From Oceanibaculum nanhaiense (GTDB taxonomy: Bacteria; Pseudomonadota; Alphaproteobacteria; Oceanibaculales; Oceanibaculaceae), in assembly GCF_002148795.1 (NCBI RefSeq), contig NZ_MPOB01000002.1, positions 248,001 through 312,000 on the forward strand: a stretch of 64,000 bases of DNA, given 5' to 3'. Positions 46,516 to 55,331 of the stretch are shown piece after piece (the first letter of the stretch is position 1; each line of letters starts with the position of its first letter). A program made the translations under genes and the position numbers. The notes below the pieces were generated by a model, which did no database searches, had not been told where the DNA came from, and worked only from the letters and a program-made list of their open reading frames with translations.

Positions 46516-47199
46516 TCAGGAATCGTAGCGCCCGTCGCTGTCGTCACCGCTGTCGCTGCCGCTGCTGATGCCGAAGACGTCGGTCAGCGATTTCTCGGCT
46601 GGCGCGGGTTCCGCTGCCGTGGTCGCGTCAGCGGCGGCAGGGGTTTCCTCGACGGCCGGCTTGATGACCAGTTCCGGACGCTTGGCGCGCGCGGCGATCA
46701 GCGCGGCGTTCATGTCCTTCATGGTGCACAGGCCGAGCTGCACCGGATGCTGCGCGCGGATGCTGGACGAGTTCCAGTGGCTCTTGTCGCGTATTGCCTG
46801 GATGGTCGGCTTGGTAGTGCCCAAGAGCTTGCCGATCTGCGCGTCCGACAGTTCGGGGTGGTAGCGCAGCAGATAGGCGATGGCGTCGGGCTTGTCCTGA
46901 CGCTTGGAGATCGGCGTGTATTTCGGCCCCTTGCGCTTCTGCTCCGGCACTTCGACGGTGCGGGCCGATGCTTCGAGCCGCGCCTTGGTGTCCTTGGTGC
47001 AGCGTTCGATCTCGGCCCAGCTCAGCTGGCCGTTGGCGACGGGGTCGAGGCCCTGCATGCCGGTCGCGACCTCGCCATCGGCGATCGCCTGAACCTCCAG
47101 CGGATGCAGCCCGCAGAAAGCGGCAATCTGCTCGAAGCTGAGCGCAGTGTTCTCGACCAGCCAGACGGCAGTTGCCTTCGGCATCAACAATTCGGCCAT
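46516..47199 (-). CDS. trcR: DUF1013 cell-cycle transcriptional regulator TrcR
   Basis: This 227-residue protein is conserved in Alphaproteobacteria as DUF1013 and was named TrcR for its link to cell-cycle transcription. It has two helix-turn-helix-like stretches, LSFEQIAAFCGLHPLEVQAIADG (about 21-43) and LSDAQIGKLLGTTKPTIQAIRDK (about 118-140). The C-terminal 60 residues are Ala/Glu/Pro-rich and acidic, probably disordered. I use ATG 47199, which follows a strong AGGAGGAA site; an upstream start nine codons earlier would lose it. Confidence 0.9.
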   Translation of the reverse strand: MAELLMPKATAVWLVENTALSFEQIAAFCGLHPLEVQAIADGEVATGMQGLDPVANGQLSWAEIERCTKDTKARLEASARTVEVPEQKRKGPKYTPISKRQDKPDAIAYLLRYHPELSDAQIGKLLGTTKPTIQAIRDKSHWNSSSIRAQHPVQLGLCTMKDMNAALIAARAKRPELVIKPAVEETPAAADATTAAEPAPAEKSLTDVFGISSGSDSGDDSDGRYDS

Positions 47200-47361
47200 G
47201 ATTCCTCCTGATTGGCGACCGCTCAAAAGGTCGCCAGACGCGATATGTTGGTTGGAAATACCCTATTTCAACCGAATGGGTAAGACCGAATGGGTAAAGA
47301 TGGCGGGCGCACGACCGCCCCTGCGGTCGCCGCTGCCATCAGCTCTGTCTTGTCCCGATGC

Positions 47362-48387
47362 TCAGATTTCTAGCATGATTTTCCCGATATGGGTGCTGGA
47401 TTCCATGAGGGCATGCGCCTTCGCGGCATCCTCCAGCTTCATCGTCTCGTGGATCAGCGGCTGCACCTTGCGGGCATCCAGCAGCGGCCAGACCTCGCGG
47501 TACAGGTCGCGCCCGATCAGCGCCTTCTGCAGGACGCTGCGCGGCCGCAGGGTCGAAGCGGTGATGGTCAGCCGCTTCATCATCAGCGTCGGGATGAACA
47601 TCTCCGCCTTGGCGCCACCCAGCACGGCGATGATGACCAGCCGTCCCTCGGTGCGCAGCGCGTCCAGATTCCGCTCCAGATAGGGCGCGCCCACCATGTC
47701 GAGGATCAGGTCGGCGCCGCCGCAGCTGTCCTTCAGGATCTTGGCGAAATCCTCGGTCTTGTAGTTGATGCCGCGCTCGGCCCCGAGGTCCTCGCAGACC
47801 CGGCATTTATCGTCGCTGCCGGCGGTGGCGAACACCCGCGCCTCGAACTGCCGCGCCAGCTGGATCGCCGTGGTGCCGATGCCGCTGGTGCCGCCATGCA
47901 CCAGGAACACCTCGCCCGGCTTCAGCCGGCCGCGGTCGAACACGTTGGTCCAGACCGTGAAATAGGTCTCCGGCACGGCCGCCGCCTCGATCATCGAATA
48001 GCCCTTGGGGACCGGCAGGCACTGCAGCGCCGGCGCCACGCAATATTCCGCATAGCCGCCGCCGGCGACCAGCGCGCAGACCGCATCGCCGACCTTCCAG
48101 TCCGGCAGATCGCCGGAGAGGCCGGCAAGCTCCGCCGCGCCGTCAGGTTCGCCCATCTCGACGATGGTGCCGGCCACTTCCAGCCCCGGAATGTCGGTGG
48201 TGCCGGGCGGCGGGTTGTAGTTGCCGCTGCGCTGCTGCACGTCCGGGCGGTTCACGCCGGCCGCCGCAACCTTGATCAGCACCTCGCCGGGACCGGGCTT
48301 CGGCAGCGGGCGCGTCGCCGGGCGCAGCACTTCCGGGCCGCCGGGCTGCGCGATCTCGATGGCGCGCATCATCTCTGGCAAAGCCAT
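47362..48387 (-). CDS. NAD(P)H-quinone oxidoreductase, zinc-free MDR family
   Basis: This 341-residue protein has the medium-chain dehydrogenase fold without zinc ligands. It starts with a MMRAIEIAQPGGPEVL pattern typical of QOR/PIG3-like enzymes. Other features are the GEVLIKVAAAGVNRPDVQQRSGNYNPPPG block and the NADPH-binding LVHGGTSGIGTTAIQLARQF (about 148-167). It probably reduces quinones or enals. ATG 48387 has GGGGAGGA eight bases upstream; the open frame before it is not coding. It is divergent from the DUF1192 gene. Confidence 0.9.
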   Translation of the reverse strand: MALPEMMRAIEIAQPGGPEVLRPATRPLPKPGPGEVLIKVAAAGVNRPDVQQRSGNYNPPPGTTDIPGLEVAGTIVEMGEPDGAAELAGLSGDLPDWKVGDAVCALVAGGGYAEYCVAPALQCLPVPKGYSMIEAAAVPETYFTVWTNVFDRGRLKPGEVFLVHGGTSGIGTTAIQLARQFEARVFATAGSDDKCRVCEDLGAERGINYKTEDFAKILKDSCGGADLILDMVGAPYLERNLDALRTEGRLVIIAVLGGAKAEMFIPTLMMKRLTITASTLRPRSVLQKALIGRDLYREVWPLLDARKVQPLIHETMKLEDAAKAHALMESSTHIGKIMLEI

Positions 48388-48484
48388 ATTCTTTATCCTC
48401 CCCATTTCGGAATTCCCTTGTCCTCTATTATGCTCCTTGCGCTCTTGCAAGCACCGAAGCAACTGACATGAGGGAGGGTGTATC

Positions 48485-48667
48485 ATGGAACCGGAGGATA
48501 TGCTGCCGCGCAGCATGCAGCCGCAGCGCCGCAACCTCGACCCGATGTCGGTGGAGGAGCTGGAAGCCTACATCGCTGAGCTGGAGGCGGAGATCGCCCG
48601 CGTCCGGCTGGATATCGAGAAGAAGACGAAACATCGCAGCAGCGCCGATTCGCTGTTTAAACGCTAA
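48485..48667 (+). CDS. DUF1192 small protein
   Basis: This 60-residue cytosolic protein fits DUF1192, a short alphaproteobacterial family. Its core LDPMSVEELEAYIAELEAEIARVRLDIEKK (about 18-47) forms an amphipathic helix or coiled coil, and the tail HRSSADSLFKR is typical. The function is unknown. A GGAGGGTGT site precedes the ATG. The bdhA gene starts 58 bases downstream. Confidence 0.85.
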   Translation: MEPEDMLPRSMQPQRRNLDPMSVEELEAYIAELEAEIARVRLDIEKKTKHRSSADSLFKR

Positions 48668-48725
48668 CCGCATTCCCGTCCGCTCCCTTCACGCCCCAAC
48701 CGCCCCTTCAAGCGAGGAACACACA

Positions 48726-49517
48726 GTGACCGTAAAACTGAACGGAAAGCGCGCCATCGTCACCGGATCGACCAGCGGCATCGGCCTCGGCATTGCCCGC
48801 GCGCTGGCCGCGTCGGGCGCCGACATCATGCTGAACGGCTTCGGCGATGCCGGCGAGATCGAGGCGTTGCAGCGCGGGCTGGAGCAGGCCTATGGCGTGA
48901 AGGTCGGCTACAGCGCCGCAGACATGGCGCGGCCCGACGATGTTGTCGGGCTGATCGAGGATGCGGCCGGGCTGCTGGGCGGCGTCGATATCCTGGTGAA
49001 CAATGCCGGCATCCAGCACACCGCGCCGGTGGAGGAATTCCCGGTCGAGCGCTGGGACGCGGTACTCGCCATCAACCTGTCCTCCAGCTTTCACACCATC
49101 CGCGCGGCGCTGCCGCTGATGCGCAAGGGCGGCTGGGGCCGGATCGTCAATATCGCCTCGGCGCACGGCCTCGTCGCCTCGGTGAACAAGGCGGCCTATG
49201 TCGCGGCCAAGCACGGGCTGGTCGGGCTGACCAAGGTGGTGGCGCTGGAGACCGCCAATGATGGCATCACCTGCAACGCGATCTGCCCGGGCTGGGTGCT
49301 GACCCCGCTGGTGCAGAAGCAGATCACCGCCCGCGCCGAGGCTGGCGGAATCCCCGTTGCCGAGGCGGAGCGCAACCTGCTGGGCGAGAAGCAGCCGATG
49401 CACAAATTCACCAAGCCGGAACAGATCGGCGAGTTCACCGTCTTCCTGTGCTCCGACGCGGCGGCGACCATGACCGGGTCGAGCTACTCGCTGGATGGCG
49501 GCTGGACCGCGCAGTAG
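48726..49517 (+). CDS. bdhA: 3-hydroxybutyrate dehydrogenase (SDR)
   Basis: This 263-residue short-chain dehydrogenase oxidises 3-hydroxybutyrate to acetoacetate with NAD, a step in using polyhydroxybutyrate. The cofactor loop TGSTSGIG is at 13-20, NNAG at 92-95, and the catalytic residues are Ser145, Tyr158 and Lys162 (AAYVAAKHG). The CNAICPGWVLTPLV and NLLGEKQPMHKFTKPEQIG stretches are typical of BdhA. It begins with GTG 48726 after a GAGGAA site. Confidence 0.92.
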   Translation: MTVKLNGKRAIVTGSTSGIGLGIARALAASGADIMLNGFGDAGEIEALQRGLEQAYGVKVGYSAADMARPDDVVGLIEDAAGLLGGVDILVNNAGIQHTAPVEEFPVERWDAVLAINLSSSFHTIRAALPLMRKGGWGRIVNIASAHGLVASVNKAAYVAAKHGLVGLTKVVALETANDGITCNAICPGWVLTPLVQKQITARAEAGGIPVAEAERNLLGEKQPMHKFTKPEQIGEFTVFLCSDAAATMTGSSYSLDGGWTAQ

Positions 49518-49659
49518 CGTGGCCGGCATACGCAAGTACACCAGCCGGCGATGGCGATGGAAGCGAGGTGCGCAAAGTAATTCTCGCCACCAGATGCAAC
49601 TGCGAGTCAGTTGAGTCGTCAGTCGGGTGGCCGTAAAAATCTATATTTTAGTAATCTCT

Positions 49660-49787
49660 TGTTAACATCCTCAAAATATACTAATGTTCTATTGTGTTCT
49701 TGCGGTAATCAGGCCGATTTCGCGAGACGCATGGTGACTGTGAAGCCTCCCTTCCTTCAGCGCCGCCTTTCGAGGCGGCGCTTTTTT
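49660..49787 (+). ncRNA. Candidate small RNA ending in a strong terminator
   Basis: Between an AT-rich possible promoter (about 49640-49690) and the hairpin at 49759-49787 lies about 80 bases of non-coding DNA. It ends in GCCTCCCTTCCTTC (about 49745-49758) just before the terminator stem. A single-stranded CCUCCC run followed by a terminator with six T residues is common in Hfq-dependent small RNAs that pair with Shine-Dalgarno sequences. The 5' end is a guess, and the hairpin may simply terminate bdhA read-through. Confidence 0.3.
49759..49787 (+). terminator. Strong Rho-independent terminator
   Basis: A perfect 9-bp GC stem (AGCGCCGCC / GGCGGCGCT) around TTTCGA is followed by TTTTT. It is 240 bases beyond the bdhA stop. 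Confidence 0.9.
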
Positions 49788-50000
49788 CGGTTCAGGGACT
49801 GGCTGGTCCGCCCGCCCGAATAGCGCCGTCAATACCCGCCAGATCATGTAAAAGCGCCGGAATCCCTAGTGTTTTTCAGTGCCGAATCGAACGACTTGAC
49901 GAGTCTGTATGCTGATGACTACCCTTTGGCACACTTGTACTCGGCAAGTTGAACAGGGCAGACAAATCGAGGGCGGAACACCGCTCCGGTCATGGGAATG

Positions 50001-50027
50001 AAGGGCCGTCCCCCTGGGATGGCCCTT
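50001..50027 (+). terminator. Second terminator-like hairpin upstream of metY
   Basis: A 12-bp stem (AAGGGCCGTCCC with GGGATGGCCCTT, one G-T pair) and a CCT loop are followed by TCTCTTTGG. No gene lies between it and the previous terminator. Confidence 0.65.
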
Positions 50028-50135
50028 TCTCTTTGGCGGCCCTTTCCGTTTGTCCTATTTCCGTTGCCGCTCTTTGCCCCCGCATCCGTGGCGTGTAGAG
50101 TGCCGCCAAAGTGAGGGGAGAGGGACCGCACGACC

Positions 50136-51443
50136 ATGACCGACGCCAATGCCTTCCGGTTCGACACGCTGTCGCTGCATGCCGGGCAGCAGCCGGACCC
50201 GACAACCGGCGCGCGGGCGGTGCCGATCTATCAGACCACCTCCTTTGTCTTCAAAGACGTCGATCACGCCGCCGCGCTGTTCAATCTGGAACGCTCCGGC
50301 CATATCTACAGCCGCATCTCCAACCCCACCGTTGCGGTGCTGGAGGAAAGGCTGGCGGCGCTGGAGGGCGGTGTCGGCGCCATCGCCACGGCCAGCGGTC
50401 AGGCAGCGCTGCATCTCGCCATCGTCACGCTGATGGGGGCGGGCGGCCATATCGTCGCCTCCAACCGGCTCTATGGCGGCAGCCACAATCTGCTGACCCA
50501 CACCCTGCCGCGCTTCGGCATCACCGCCAGCTTCGTCGATCCGCGCGATCTGGACGGTTTCCGCAAGGCGATCCGCCCGGAAACAAGGCTGGTGTTCTGC
50601 GAGACCATCGGCAATCCGGGGCTGGAGGTCGCCAATCTGCCGGAACTCTCGAAGATCGCGCATGAGGCCGGCGTGCCGCTGATGGTCGATTCGACCTTCG
50701 CCACGCCTTATCTGTGCCGGCCGTTCGAGCATGGCGCCGATATCGTCATGCATTCGGCGACCAAGTGGCTGGGCGGGCACGGCGTGGCGATCGGCGGCAT
50801 GCTGGTCGATGGCGGCACCTTCGACTGGGAAAAATCCGGCAAGTTCCCGACGCTGACCGAACCCTATGCCGGCTATCACGGGCTGGATTTCGCCGAGGAG
50901 TACGGGCCGCTGGCCTTCATCATGCGCGCCCGCGCCGAGGGTTTGCGCGATTTCGGCGCCTGCATCAGCCCGCACAACGCCTTCCTGCTGCTGCAGGGGG
51001 TGGAGACGCTGCATCTGCGCATGGCGCGCCATGTCGAGAATGCCCGCGCGGTGGCACGCTTCCTGGAAGCCCATCCGGCGGTTGCCTGGGTGAATTATCC
51101 GGAGCTGGACAGCCATGCCGACAAGGCTCTCGCGGCGAAACTGCTGCCCAGGGGTGCGGGCTCCATCGTTACCTTCGGCGTGAAGGCCGATGCCGGGGGC
51201 GAGCGCGAGGCCGGCCGGCGCTTCATCGAGAAGCTGATCGTGTTCTCGCATCTGGCCAATGTCGGCGATGCCAAGTCGCTGGTGATCCATCCGGCCTCCA
51301 CCACGCATCAGCAGATGGATGCCGGCTCGCTGAAGGCGGCGGGTATCGGCGAGGAGCTGATCCGCCTGTCGGTCGGGCTGGAGGACAAGGATGATCTGCT
51401 GGCCGATCTCGACCAGGGCCTGAAGGCTTCCCAGAAGGGGTAA
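50136..51443 (+). CDS. metY: O-acetylhomoserine sulfhydrylase/aminocarboxypropyltransferase
   Basis: This 435-residue PLP enzyme of the Cys/Met metabolism family makes homocysteine (or methionine with methanethiol) from O-acetylhomoserine. The PLP lysine is Lys210 in MHSATKWLGGHG. The start FDTLSLHAGQQPDPTTGARAVPIYQTTSFVF and the GVKADAGGEREAGRRFIEKL region are typical of MetY. GAGGGGAGAGGG precedes the ATG. It is followed eight bases later by a hydrolase gene, forming a three-gene unit. Confidence 0.93.
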   Translation: MTDANAFRFDTLSLHAGQQPDPTTGARAVPIYQTTSFVFKDVDHAAALFNLERSGHIYSRISNPTVAVLEERLAALEGGVGAIATASGQAALHLAIVTLMGAGGHIVASNRLYGGSHNLLTHTLPRFGITASFVDPRDLDGFRKAIRPETRLVFCETIGNPGLEVANLPELSKIAHEAGVPLMVDSTFATPYLCRPFEHGADIVMHSATKWLGGHGVAIGGMLVDGGTFDWEKSGKFPTLTEPYAGYHGLDFAEEYGPLAFIMRARAEGLRDFGACISPHNAFLLLQGVETLHLRMARHVENARAVARFLEAHPAVAWVNYPELDSHADKALAAKLLPRGAGSIVTFGVKADAGGEREAGRRFIEKLIVFSHLANVGDAKSLVIHPASTTHQQMDAGSLKAAGIGEELIRLSVGLEDKDDLLADLDQGLKASQKG

Positions 51444-51450
51444 GTTAGGT

Positions 51451-52257
51451 ATGGAGCTTACGATAGACGGCAAGCGCGTCTTCGCCGCGACCGGCGGGCG
51501 CGATTTCGATCCGGCGCTGCCCGCCGTGATCTTCCTGCATGGCGCCGGCATGGACCGCAGCGTCTGGTCCGGCCAGCTGCGCTATTTCGCCAATCACGGC
51601 TGGGCGGCGCTGGCGCTCGATCTGCCGGGGCATGGTCGCTCGGAAGGCCCGGCGCTGCCGGACATCCCGGCGATGGCCGGCTGGGTCGGGCAGGTGATGG
51701 AGGCTGCAGGAATCGGGAAGGCGGCGCTGGTCGGCCATTCGATGGGGGCGCTGGTGGCGCTGGCGGCGGCGGCGCGCCATCCGGGGAAGGTCTCTGCCCT
51801 TGCCCTGTTGGGCGCGGCGCTGCATATGCCGGTGCATCCCGACCTGCTGGAAGCCGCCCGCACCGGCAAACACGCCGCCATCGACAGCATGGTGAACTGG
51901 GGCGTCGGCCGCCCGGCCCATATCGGCGGGCATATCGCGCCGGGCCTGTGGGTCGCCGGGGCGAGCCTGCGGCTGCTGGAGCGCGGCGATCATGCCGCGC
52001 TGGCCAGTGACCTTGCCGCCTGCAACGATTATGCGGAAGGCCGTGAGGATGCGGCGAAGGTGCTGGTGCCGGCCCTGGTGCTGATCGGCGCCGCCGACCG
52101 CATGACACCGCCCAAGGCCGGCCGCGCGCTGGCCGAGGCGCTGCCCGATCCGCGCACCATGGAGATGCCGGGCGCCGGCCATATGATGATGATCGAGAAG
52201 CCGGATGCGACGCTGGACATGCTGAAGGGCTTTCTCGCCTGGGTGCGGCCCGCATGA
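51451..52257 (+). CDS. Alpha/beta-fold hydrolase
   Basis: This 268-residue cytosolic hydrolase has the nucleophile elbow GHSMG with Ser97, an early LHGAGMDRSVW oxyanion region (about 29-39), the LDLPGHGRSEG strand, a late acid in LIGAADRMTPP and the histidine in PGAGHMMMIEKPD. The substrate is unknown; the adjacent thioesterase and metY give no firm hint. It overlaps the thioesterase gene by four bases. Confidence 0.85.
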   Translation: MELTIDGKRVFAATGGRDFDPALPAVIFLHGAGMDRSVWSGQLRYFANHGWAALALDLPGHGRSEGPALPDIPAMAGWVGQVMEAAGIGKAALVGHSMGALVALAAAARHPGKVSALALLGAALHMPVHPDLLEAARTGKHAAIDSMVNWGVGRPAHIGGHIAPGLWVAGASLRLLERGDHAALASDLAACNDYAEGREDAAKVLVPALVLIGAADRMTPPKAGRALAEALPDPRTMEMPGAGHMMMIEKPDATLDMLKGFLAWVRPA

Positions 52258-52688
52258 CTGAGATTGTTGAGACGCGCGACCGCTATCCGCATTTCCTGTC
52301 CATTCCGACGCGCTGGAAGGACAACGACATCTACGGCCATGTGAACAATGTCGAATATTACTCCTTCTTCGACACGGTCATCTGCACCTACCTGATCCGC
52401 GATGGCGGGCTGGACATCCACCGCGCCCCGGTGATCGGCGTGGCGGTGGAGAGCAAATGCACCTTCAAGCGCTCGCTCGCCTTCCCCGATGTGGTGGAGG
52501 CCGGCCTGCGCATCGCCAGGCTGGGCAATTCATCGGCGCGCTATGAGATCGGCCTGTTCCGCCAGGGCGAGGCGGAGATCGTGGCGCAGGGCTATTTCGT
52601 GCATGTGTTCGTCACCCGCGCCGAGCAGAAGCCGGTGCCGATCCCGGATCCGATCCGCGCCGCGCTGGAACGCATCGCGGTGGGGTGA
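52254..52688 (+). CDS. Acyl-CoA thioesterase, 4HBT/hotdog family
   Basis: This 144-residue hotdog-fold protein resembles YbgC/FcbC-type thioesterases. The active-site stretch is RWKDNDIYGHVNNVEYYSFFD (about 20-40), where an aspartate near 23-25 is the likely catalytic acid. Family members hydrolyse acyl-CoA or acyl-ACP. The exact substrate is not visible. Translation is coupled to the hydrolase by ATGA overlap. It is convergent with argE, five bases away. Confidence 0.88.
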   Translation: MTEIVETRDRYPHFLSIPTRWKDNDIYGHVNNVEYYSFFDTVICTYLIRDGGLDIHRAPVIGVAVESKCTFKRSLAFPDVVEAGLRIARLGNSSARYEIGLFRQGEAEIVAQGYFVHVFVTRAEQKPVPIPDPIRAALERIAVG

Positions 52689-52692
52689 GGGG

Positions 52693-53853
52693 TTACGCCG
52701 TCTGTTCCGCCCAGGCGAACAGCTTGCGCATGAAGGCGATGCCTTCCTCGACCTGTGAGACGGCGATGAATTCGTCGGGCTGGTGCGCCTGCACGATGGA
52801 GCCGGGGCCGCACATGACGGTGGAGATGCCGGCCTCCTGGAACAGCCCGCCCTCGGTGGCGAAGGCGACAACGCCGGTCTGATTCACGCCGGTCAGGTGG
52901 CGCACCAGCGCCTCGGCCACGCCATCGCTCTCCGGCTTCAGCGGCGGCACGGCGGCGAACAGCCGCATGGTCGCCCCGGCCTTCGGCGACTGCGCCTTCA
53001 GCTCCGCGTCCAGTGCTTCGACGGCGGCGCGCAGCTCGGCTTCCATCGCAGCACCATCATCCTCCGGCACGATGCGCATCTCGACCGCGAAATTGCAGTT
53101 CTGCGGGATGATGTTGCCCGCCGTGCCGCCCTCGATGCGGCCGATATTGAAGCTGGAATAGGGCGGCTCGAACGCCTCGGCGCTGGGCCGCTGCTTGGCT
53201 GCTTCCTGCATCGCCTTCACGGTCTGGATCAGGTCGGTGGCGGCGAACACCGCATTCACCCCGTTCTGCGGCAGGCTGGAATGGCCGGCCACGCCCGTTA
53301 CCTCGATGCGGTAGGCCTGCACGCCCTTATGCGCGGTGACCAGCTTCATCTCCGTCGGCTCGCCGATGATGACGGCGCGCGGCAGCGGGAAATTCTCGAC
53401 GATGTCGCGGATCAGATGCTTCACGCCGAAGCAGCCGACCTCCTCGTCGAAGGAGAAGGCGAAATGGATCGGCGTCCTCAGATCCATCTTCACCAGCTCC
53501 GGCACCAGCATCAGCGCGATGGCGATGAAGCTCTTCATGTCGCTGGTGCCGCGCCCGTAGAGCAGCCCGTCCTTCTGCACCACCTCGAACGGGTCGGTCG
53601 CCCAGATCTGGCCCTCCACCGGCACCACGTCGGTATGGCCGGACAGCACGATGCCGCCTTTGTCCTTCGGGCCGATGGTGGCGTAGAGGTTGGCCTTGCC
53701 GTGCGCCTCGTCGAAGGTCAGCCGGCTGTCGATGCCATACCCCGCAAGATAGGCTTTCACATCCTCGATCAGCGCCAGGTTGGACAGCGCCGAGGTGGTG
53801 TCGAAGGCAACCAGCCGGCGGATCATGGCGATGGCGCGTGCGGTATCGGTCAA
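52693..53853 (-). CDS. argE: Acetylornithine deacetylase
   Basis: This 386-residue M20-family zinc peptidase releases ornithine from N-acetylornithine in arginine synthesis. Metal-site residues are His73 and Asp75 in SGHTDVVPV, the GRGTSDMK aspartate (about 104-111) and the SFDEEVGCFG glutamate. The C-terminal histidine lies in VQAHQPDEFI. The dimerisation domain covers about 175-285. It starts 26 bases from the trkH stop-side neighbour on the same strand. Confidence 0.9.
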   Translation of the reverse strand: MTDTARAIAMIRRLVAFDTTSALSNLALIEDVKAYLAGYGIDSRLTFDEAHGKANLYATIGPKDKGGIVLSGHTDVVPVEGQIWATDPFEVVQKDGLLYGRGTSDMKSFIAIALMLVPELVKMDLRTPIHFAFSFDEEVGCFGVKHLIRDIVENFPLPRAVIIGEPTEMKLVTAHKGVQAYRIEVTGVAGHSSLPQNGVNAVFAATDLIQTVKAMQEAAKQRPSAEAFEPPYSSFNIGRIEGGTAGNIIPQNCNFAVEMRIVPEDDGAAMEAELRAAVEALDAELKAQSPKAGATMRLFAAVPPLKPESDGVAEALVRHLTGVNQTGVVAFATEGGLFQEAGISTVMCGPGSIVQAHQPDEFIAVSQVEEGIAFMRKLFAWAEQTA

Positions 53854-53879
53854 GGGGGATACTCCGGGTTAGCGGGAAA

Positions 53880-55331
53880 TCAGCCGCGCCAGAAGGAGGG
53901 CGCGAACAGGATGAGGACGGTGAACAGCTCCAGCCTGCCCATCAGCATGGCGATGGAGAGCGCCCATTTGGCGGCGTCGGGCAATGTCGAGAAATTGCCG
54001 GCCGGGCCGATGATCTCACCGAGGCCGGGGCCGACATTGCTGATCGCCGTGGCCGCGCCCGACACGGCGGTCACGAAGTCGAGGCCCAGCAGTCCGAGCA
54101 GCATGGAGAGCATCAGGAAGCACAGCACATAGGTGATCAGGAAGCCCATGACGGCGGTGGAGACATCCTCCGGCACCGGCTTGCGGTTATAATGCGGGAT
54201 GAACACGCCATGCGGGCGCAGCAGCCGCTTCATCTGGGTGCGCGCCGTGGCATAGGCGATCTGGATGCGGAAAATCTTCACGCCGCAGGTGGTGGAGCCG
54301 GCGCAGCCGCCCAGGAACATCAGGAACAGCATCAGCGACATGCCGAACCCGCCCCACAGGCCGAAATCGGTGGTGGCATAGCCGGTGCCGGTCATCACCG
54401 AGATGCAGTTGAAGGCGGCATAGCGCAGCGCGTCCAGCGGCCCGGTATCCAGCGTCAGGAACTGCCAGGCCGCGGCCATCACCACGGCGGTGCCGGTGAT
54501 CGACAGGAACCAGCGCACCTGGCTGTCCTGCAGCAGCATGCGGGCATCGCCGCGCACTGCCTTCAGATAGGCGATGAAGGGCAGGCTGCCGGCCAGCATG
54601 CCGGCGGTGATGATATAGTCGATCAGCACGCTGTCATAATGCCCGACCGAGGCATCCTTGGTGGAATAGCCGCCGGTGGCGATGGTGGTCATGGCGTGGG
54701 CCAGCGCGTCGAAGCCGCTCATCCCGGCGAAATACAGCATGAAGGTCCAGGCCAGCGTGATGCCGGCATAGAGCATGGCCAGCCCGCCGGCCAGCTTGGC
54801 GGTGCGCGGCAGCGCCTTCTCCGGCGTGTCGAACGCCTCGGTCTTGAACAGCTGCATGCCGCCGACCGACAGCATCGGCAGGATGCCCATGGCGATGACG
54901 ATGATGCCGATGCCGCCCAGCCATTGCAGCAGCGCGCGCCACAGCAGCAGGCCCGGCGGCGCGGTATCCAGCCCGACAATGACGGTGGAGCCGGTGGTCG
55001 TCACCCCCGACATCGCCTCGAAGAAGGCATCGGTATAGCTCATCTGCAGGTCGGAAAAGGCGAAGGGCAGCGCGCCGAACAGCGCCACCACCAGCCACAG
55101 CAGCGTGGTCAGTATGAAGGCCTGGCGCAGATTGAGCGCCACCGTGCGCGTGCCCTGCGTGGTCAGCATCAAGGACACGCCGGCGAACAAAGTGACCAGC
55201 GCGGAGGCGGCGAACACCTGCCAGTCCTCATGGCCGGTCAGCGCATCGACCAGTGCCGGAATCACCATCACCCCGGCCAGCAGGGCCAGCACAAGGCCAA
55301 CGATATAGAGAACGGGACCGAAGGCGGGCAC
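53880..55331 (-). CDS. trkH: TrkH/KtrB-type potassium uptake protein
   Basis: This 483-residue membrane protein has four pore repeats of the Trk/Ktr potassium transporter. Selectivity-filter regions are visible in MSGVTTTGSTVIVG, TTIATGGYSTKDAS, SVMTGTGYATTDFG and GGCAGSTTCGVKIFR. It usually works with the cytoplasmic TrkA, which is not in the window. The ATG has no close upstream neighbour on its strand; the 500 bases upstream are gene-free. It is followed by argE. Confidence 0.93.
   Translation of the reverse strand: MPAFGPVLYIVGLVLALLAGVMVIPALVDALTGHEDWQVFAASALVTLFAGVSLMLTTQGTRTVALNLRQAFILTTLLWLVVALFGALPFAFSDLQMSYTDAFFEAMSGVTTTGSTVIVGLDTAPPGLLLWRALLQWLGGIGIIVIAMGILPMLSVGGMQLFKTEAFDTPEKALPRTAKLAGGLAMLYAGITLAWTFMLYFAGMSGFDALAHAMTTIATGGYSTKDASVGHYDSVLIDYIITAGMLAGSLPFIAYLKAVRGDARMLLQDSQVRWFLSITGTAVVMAAAWQFLTLDTGPLDALRYAAFNCISVMTGTGYATTDFGLWGGFGMSLMLFLMFLGGCAGSTTCGVKIFRIQIAYATARTQMKRLLRPHGVFIPHYNRKPVPEDVSTAVMGFLITYVLCFLMLSMLLGLLGLDFVTAVSGAATAISNVGPGLGEIIGPAGNFSTLPDAAKWALSIAMLMGRLELFTVLILFAPSFWRG

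Larger units (their letters stand above)
49518..50135. other. Gene-free region with two terminators
   Basis: No ORF in this 618-base stretch looks coding; the longest frames (70-82 codons) have no recognisable protein and poor start signals. The section 49620-49705 is strikingly AT-rich. Two stable hairpins followed by T-rich tracts lie at 49759-49787 and 50001-50027. At least one could end a small RNA that starts inside the region. The metY promoter should lie in the last 100 bases; I see no riboswitch consensus there. Confidence 0.6.

Noticed and set aside
49611-49823. 70-codon open frame in the bdhA-metY gap
   Set aside because: No ribosome-binding site, runs through the strong terminator hairpin, and shows no protein-like pattern.
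50030-50135. Possible SAM-II or other SAM-responsive riboswitch before metY
   Set aside because: I compared the leader with the remembered SAM-II pseudoknot pattern and did not find the conserved elements. A covariance-model search could overturn this.
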